Positions 62,001 to 64,000 of a stretch of 64,000 bases of DNA are shown piece by piece (position 1 is the stretch's first letter; each line of letters begins with the position of its first letter). Source of the stretch: Brassica napus (taxonomy: Eukaryota; Streptophyta; Magnoliopsida; Brassicales; Brassicaceae); assembly GCF_020379485.1 (NCBI RefSeq), contig NC_063446.1, positions 14,258,471 through 14,322,470 of the forward strand, in the 5' to 3' direction. Both the position numbers and the translations under genes were made by a program. The notes beneath the pieces were generated by a model, which was not told the origin of the DNA, made no database searches, and saw only the letters and a program-made list of their open reading frames with translations.

Positions 62001-63002
62001 CTCCCAGCTTGACTGTATGTTTGTAGCCTTCCTCCAAGTCACTGAACCATTTTTTTTCTCCACACATATGGTTGCTACATCCTGTATCCAGAAACCATAT
62101 TTGCTCAACATCTTTCACGTCCACTTGTGCCATTAGAACCATGTATTCTAAGCCTTCAACCTCTGCATAGTTCGCTCCTTTCTCCCAGTCAGGACATTCG
62201 TTTTGGAAATGTCCTAGCTTATGGCACTTGTAGCACTCCACCATGGCTTTGTTGAAGGAGCCTCTGCTTGCTCCTCCTCTTGTTCCTCCAAAGGCTCCTC
62301 GATTTTTCACCTCTTCCTATCGACCATTCTCTCCTCGTCCTGACCCCATGTCTTCACTGACTTTGAGCACTTGCTCTTCACTCTCCTTCTTTTTGAACTT
62401 TTGTTCATGGACAAGTAGCGAGCTCTGAAGCTCATCAATCGAAATATTTTTGATATCTTTTGATTCCTCTATCACACACACTATGTATATGAACCTCTCA
62501 GATAGATTTCTCAACAGTACCTTTTCCACCACTTTTCTATCATGCATGTCTTCTCCCAAGTTCCTCATGTCATTGGCGACAAGCATCACCTGAACAAAGT
62601 ACTATGTTACACTCTCGCAGTTCTTCATCTCTAAGATCTCGAAGTCTTTTCGCATCCTCTGCAACTGAGCACTACGAACACGTTCATTTCCTTGAAACTT
62701 GGCCTTTCATGGAATTCTAGAGATCTTTGGAGTTGTTCTTCTGCAAGATTTGCTTTATGATGGTTTTGTCGATAGAAGCAAACAAGTAGTTTTTCACCTT
62801 CAGGTCTTTGAGCTTCATCTCTGCCAATTCTGCTCGTTATTGGCCGTTGAGTACTGTCCCTCGAGCCGGTTATGGGATCCCTTCCTCAATGAGACTCCAC
62901 CATTCTTTGGATCTCAACAGGTTCTCCATCAGCATGTCCCAATGTTCATAGTCTCCATCGAACTTGGGGATGCTTAACACACTCTCTTTCTCAGCCATCA
63001 TT
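59085..63002 (-). pseudogene. copia C gag-pol remains (Tnt1/Tork-like)
   Basis: Minus-strand order: gag start MAEKESVLSIPKFDGDYEHW (62998), gag middle 62317-62589, then 61609-62310 with zinc knuckle CYKCHKLGHFQNEC, protease IWFLDTGCSNHM and pre-integrase HLWHCRYGHLSYNSL. Integrase pieces lie at 61204-61422 (VRSDRGGEYNSGEF) and 60830-61222. Reverse transcriptase is in 60055-60435 (VYKLNKALYGLKQAPRAWY) and 59554-60060 (YVDD in a different frame). An RNase H remnant is at 59187-59381. Frame shifts and stops lie between the pieces, and no full-length product is possible. Confidence 0.9.
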
Positions 63003-63037
63003 TCTCTCTTCACTCTCGATTTTGCTCTGATACCAAA

Positions 63038-63257
63038 TGTAAAGTATAGAGAAGTCAATAACTGAAACTGCAAGCTTAAAATTGAGAAAGGGAAAGGCTC
63101 AATATATAGCCTGAGTACAATGTGCCACAAACGTGGACTTCAACTACTTCCTAAGAATGAGGAACATGAACAAGACTGAATCAATTACTAAAACTGAAGC
63201 AAATATCCCTTAATAATAGAAACTATATTTGACTAAGTGAACCGTTTAATCCTAACG
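63038..63257 (-). repeat. copia C 5' LTR
   Basis: About 220 bp, followed on the minus strand by the primer-binding site. Confidence 0.85.
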
Positions 63258-63658
63258 CAAAAATATTTACACCCAAAAGAATCGATTCAATCATAAGATT
63301 GAATCGCAAGTGAAGCTTCTCATCTCTTTTTCTCCCGTAAAAGAGAGAGAGAATGGTGAGAAGAGAGAGAGAGATAATCGAACAGTGTTAGACCGTTAAA
63401 GATATTTACCGGATTTTGGACCTTTTTTATAACAAGCCTTTTTGATATATATATATTAACCGTAAAATAGACCCACCCATAACATTTAATGATTAACTTC
63501 TTTATAGGTGAAACAGTAAGAATATTTTATTTAATTTGTTACAACTGCTTATAAATATCTTATTGTCATATGTTTGCTCTTTTGTGATTGATACATAAAA
63601 TGAAATTTCAACTAAAATAATTTTACATAGAATAGTCAACTCCATATCTATCTATCTA
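63258..63658. other. flank of copia C, no supported gene
   Basis: Contains a short GA-rich stretch (63340-63375) and AT-rich DNA. Continuous with the 58670-58830 flank before the insertion. Confidence 0.4.
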
Positions 63659-64000
63659 TCTATACTATTAAAATAGAAGTCATGCATGACTTTTTTTCAT
63701 GTGTGATATTTTAAAATAGACCGTCTCCTAAAGAAATTGTTTAGATTATTTTTTATATTTGCATAATAAAATCCTAACAACATAACAATTCCCTTTTTAT
63801 TCCATCAAAATATTATTAGATAATAACATTATTTATTTTGAAAAAATATTATTCCATTAATATATAATCATATTTGCATATAACCATTTATTGGCTAGAT
63901 GTATTGAGCCATGGATCGCTCCATGGTTTGACCAGCTTCCAGTCACCAACGGACCATCACATATTCCGCACTAGCAGGTCCCTTCCCAGCAAAATTTATC
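63659..64000 (+). mobile_element. 5' end of a Helitron, truncated by the window edge
   Basis: TCTATACTATTAAAATAGAAG preceded by A, the typical start of Brassicaceae Helitrons. The same motif class begins the elements at 23205 (-) and 24989 (+). The element continues beyond the window. 63900-64000 is GC-richer, possibly captured sequence. Confidence 0.5.

Larger units (their letters stand above)
58831..63257 (-). mobile_element. old, frame-broken Ty1/copia retrotransposon (copia C)
   Basis: LTRs at 58831-59064 and 63038-63257, similar but with many substitutions and small indels. On the minus strand the 5' LTR is followed by TTGGTATCAGAGC, the classic initiator-Met tRNA primer site. A possible imperfect target duplication (cgaaa/caaaa) flanks it. 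Confidence 0.9.

Overview
The window is plant nuclear DNA. Genes have GT/AG introns, the proteins closely resemble those of Arabidopsis, and transposable elements fill most of the rest. I infer Brassicaceae, most likely a Brassica relative. From memory, EPSIN2 (At2g43160), a PEP-mutase-family gene (At2g43180) and an extensin-like gene (At2g43150) are close neighbours in Arabidopsis. The same three gene types occur here in a compatible order, with about 23 kb of repeats pushed between the epsin and the extensin.

Layout: 184-333 is a possible last exon of an unknown minus-strand gene. 741-2657 (-) is an RLCK-VII cytoplasmic kinase. 3920-6022 (+) is a plastid-type isocitrate-lyase/PEP-mutase-family protein that lacks several catalytic residues. 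6394-10762 (-) is an epsin with 13 coding exons. 12100-19790 (-) is a broken callose synthase (GSL) pseudogene, split by a decayed Ty1/copia element (13007-18880), which is itself interrupted by a 1.1-kb solo LTR (16383-17503). 20688-21624 is a non-autonomous hAT element. 22196-34000 is AT-rich DNA holding several Helitron ends, a Helitron helicase relic and a MULE (25940-27243). 34532-38239 (-) is a two-exon, 1131-aa extensin with an Ole e 1 domain in its middle. 39650-46838 is a structurally complete CACTA transposon with two spliced genes. 50574-56831 is a young, apparently intact copia element whose LTRs look identical. 58831-63257 is an old, frame-broken copia element. A Helitron 5' end runs off the right edge.

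The host genes have unrelated jobs: immune-type signalling kinase, plastid enzyme-like protein, clathrin-adaptor trafficking and cell-wall structure. No operon-like cooperation is expected. The most distinctive material is in the mobile elements: nested insertions datable by target-site duplications; a young copia whose leader carries tandem hairpin-forming 39-bp repeats, a small two-helix membrane ORF, and a likely intron between gag and pol; and a CACTA element with a third cluster of subterminal-type motifs between its two genes. The host enzyme that lost its catalytic loop is also worth a look.

Exon coordinates were derived by hand from splice signals and reading-frame closure. In all five multi-exon genes (kinase, PEP-mutase-like, epsin, extensin, both CACTA genes counted as one element) the coding length is a multiple of three after splicing. 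Comparisons with Arabidopsis are from memory and unverified.
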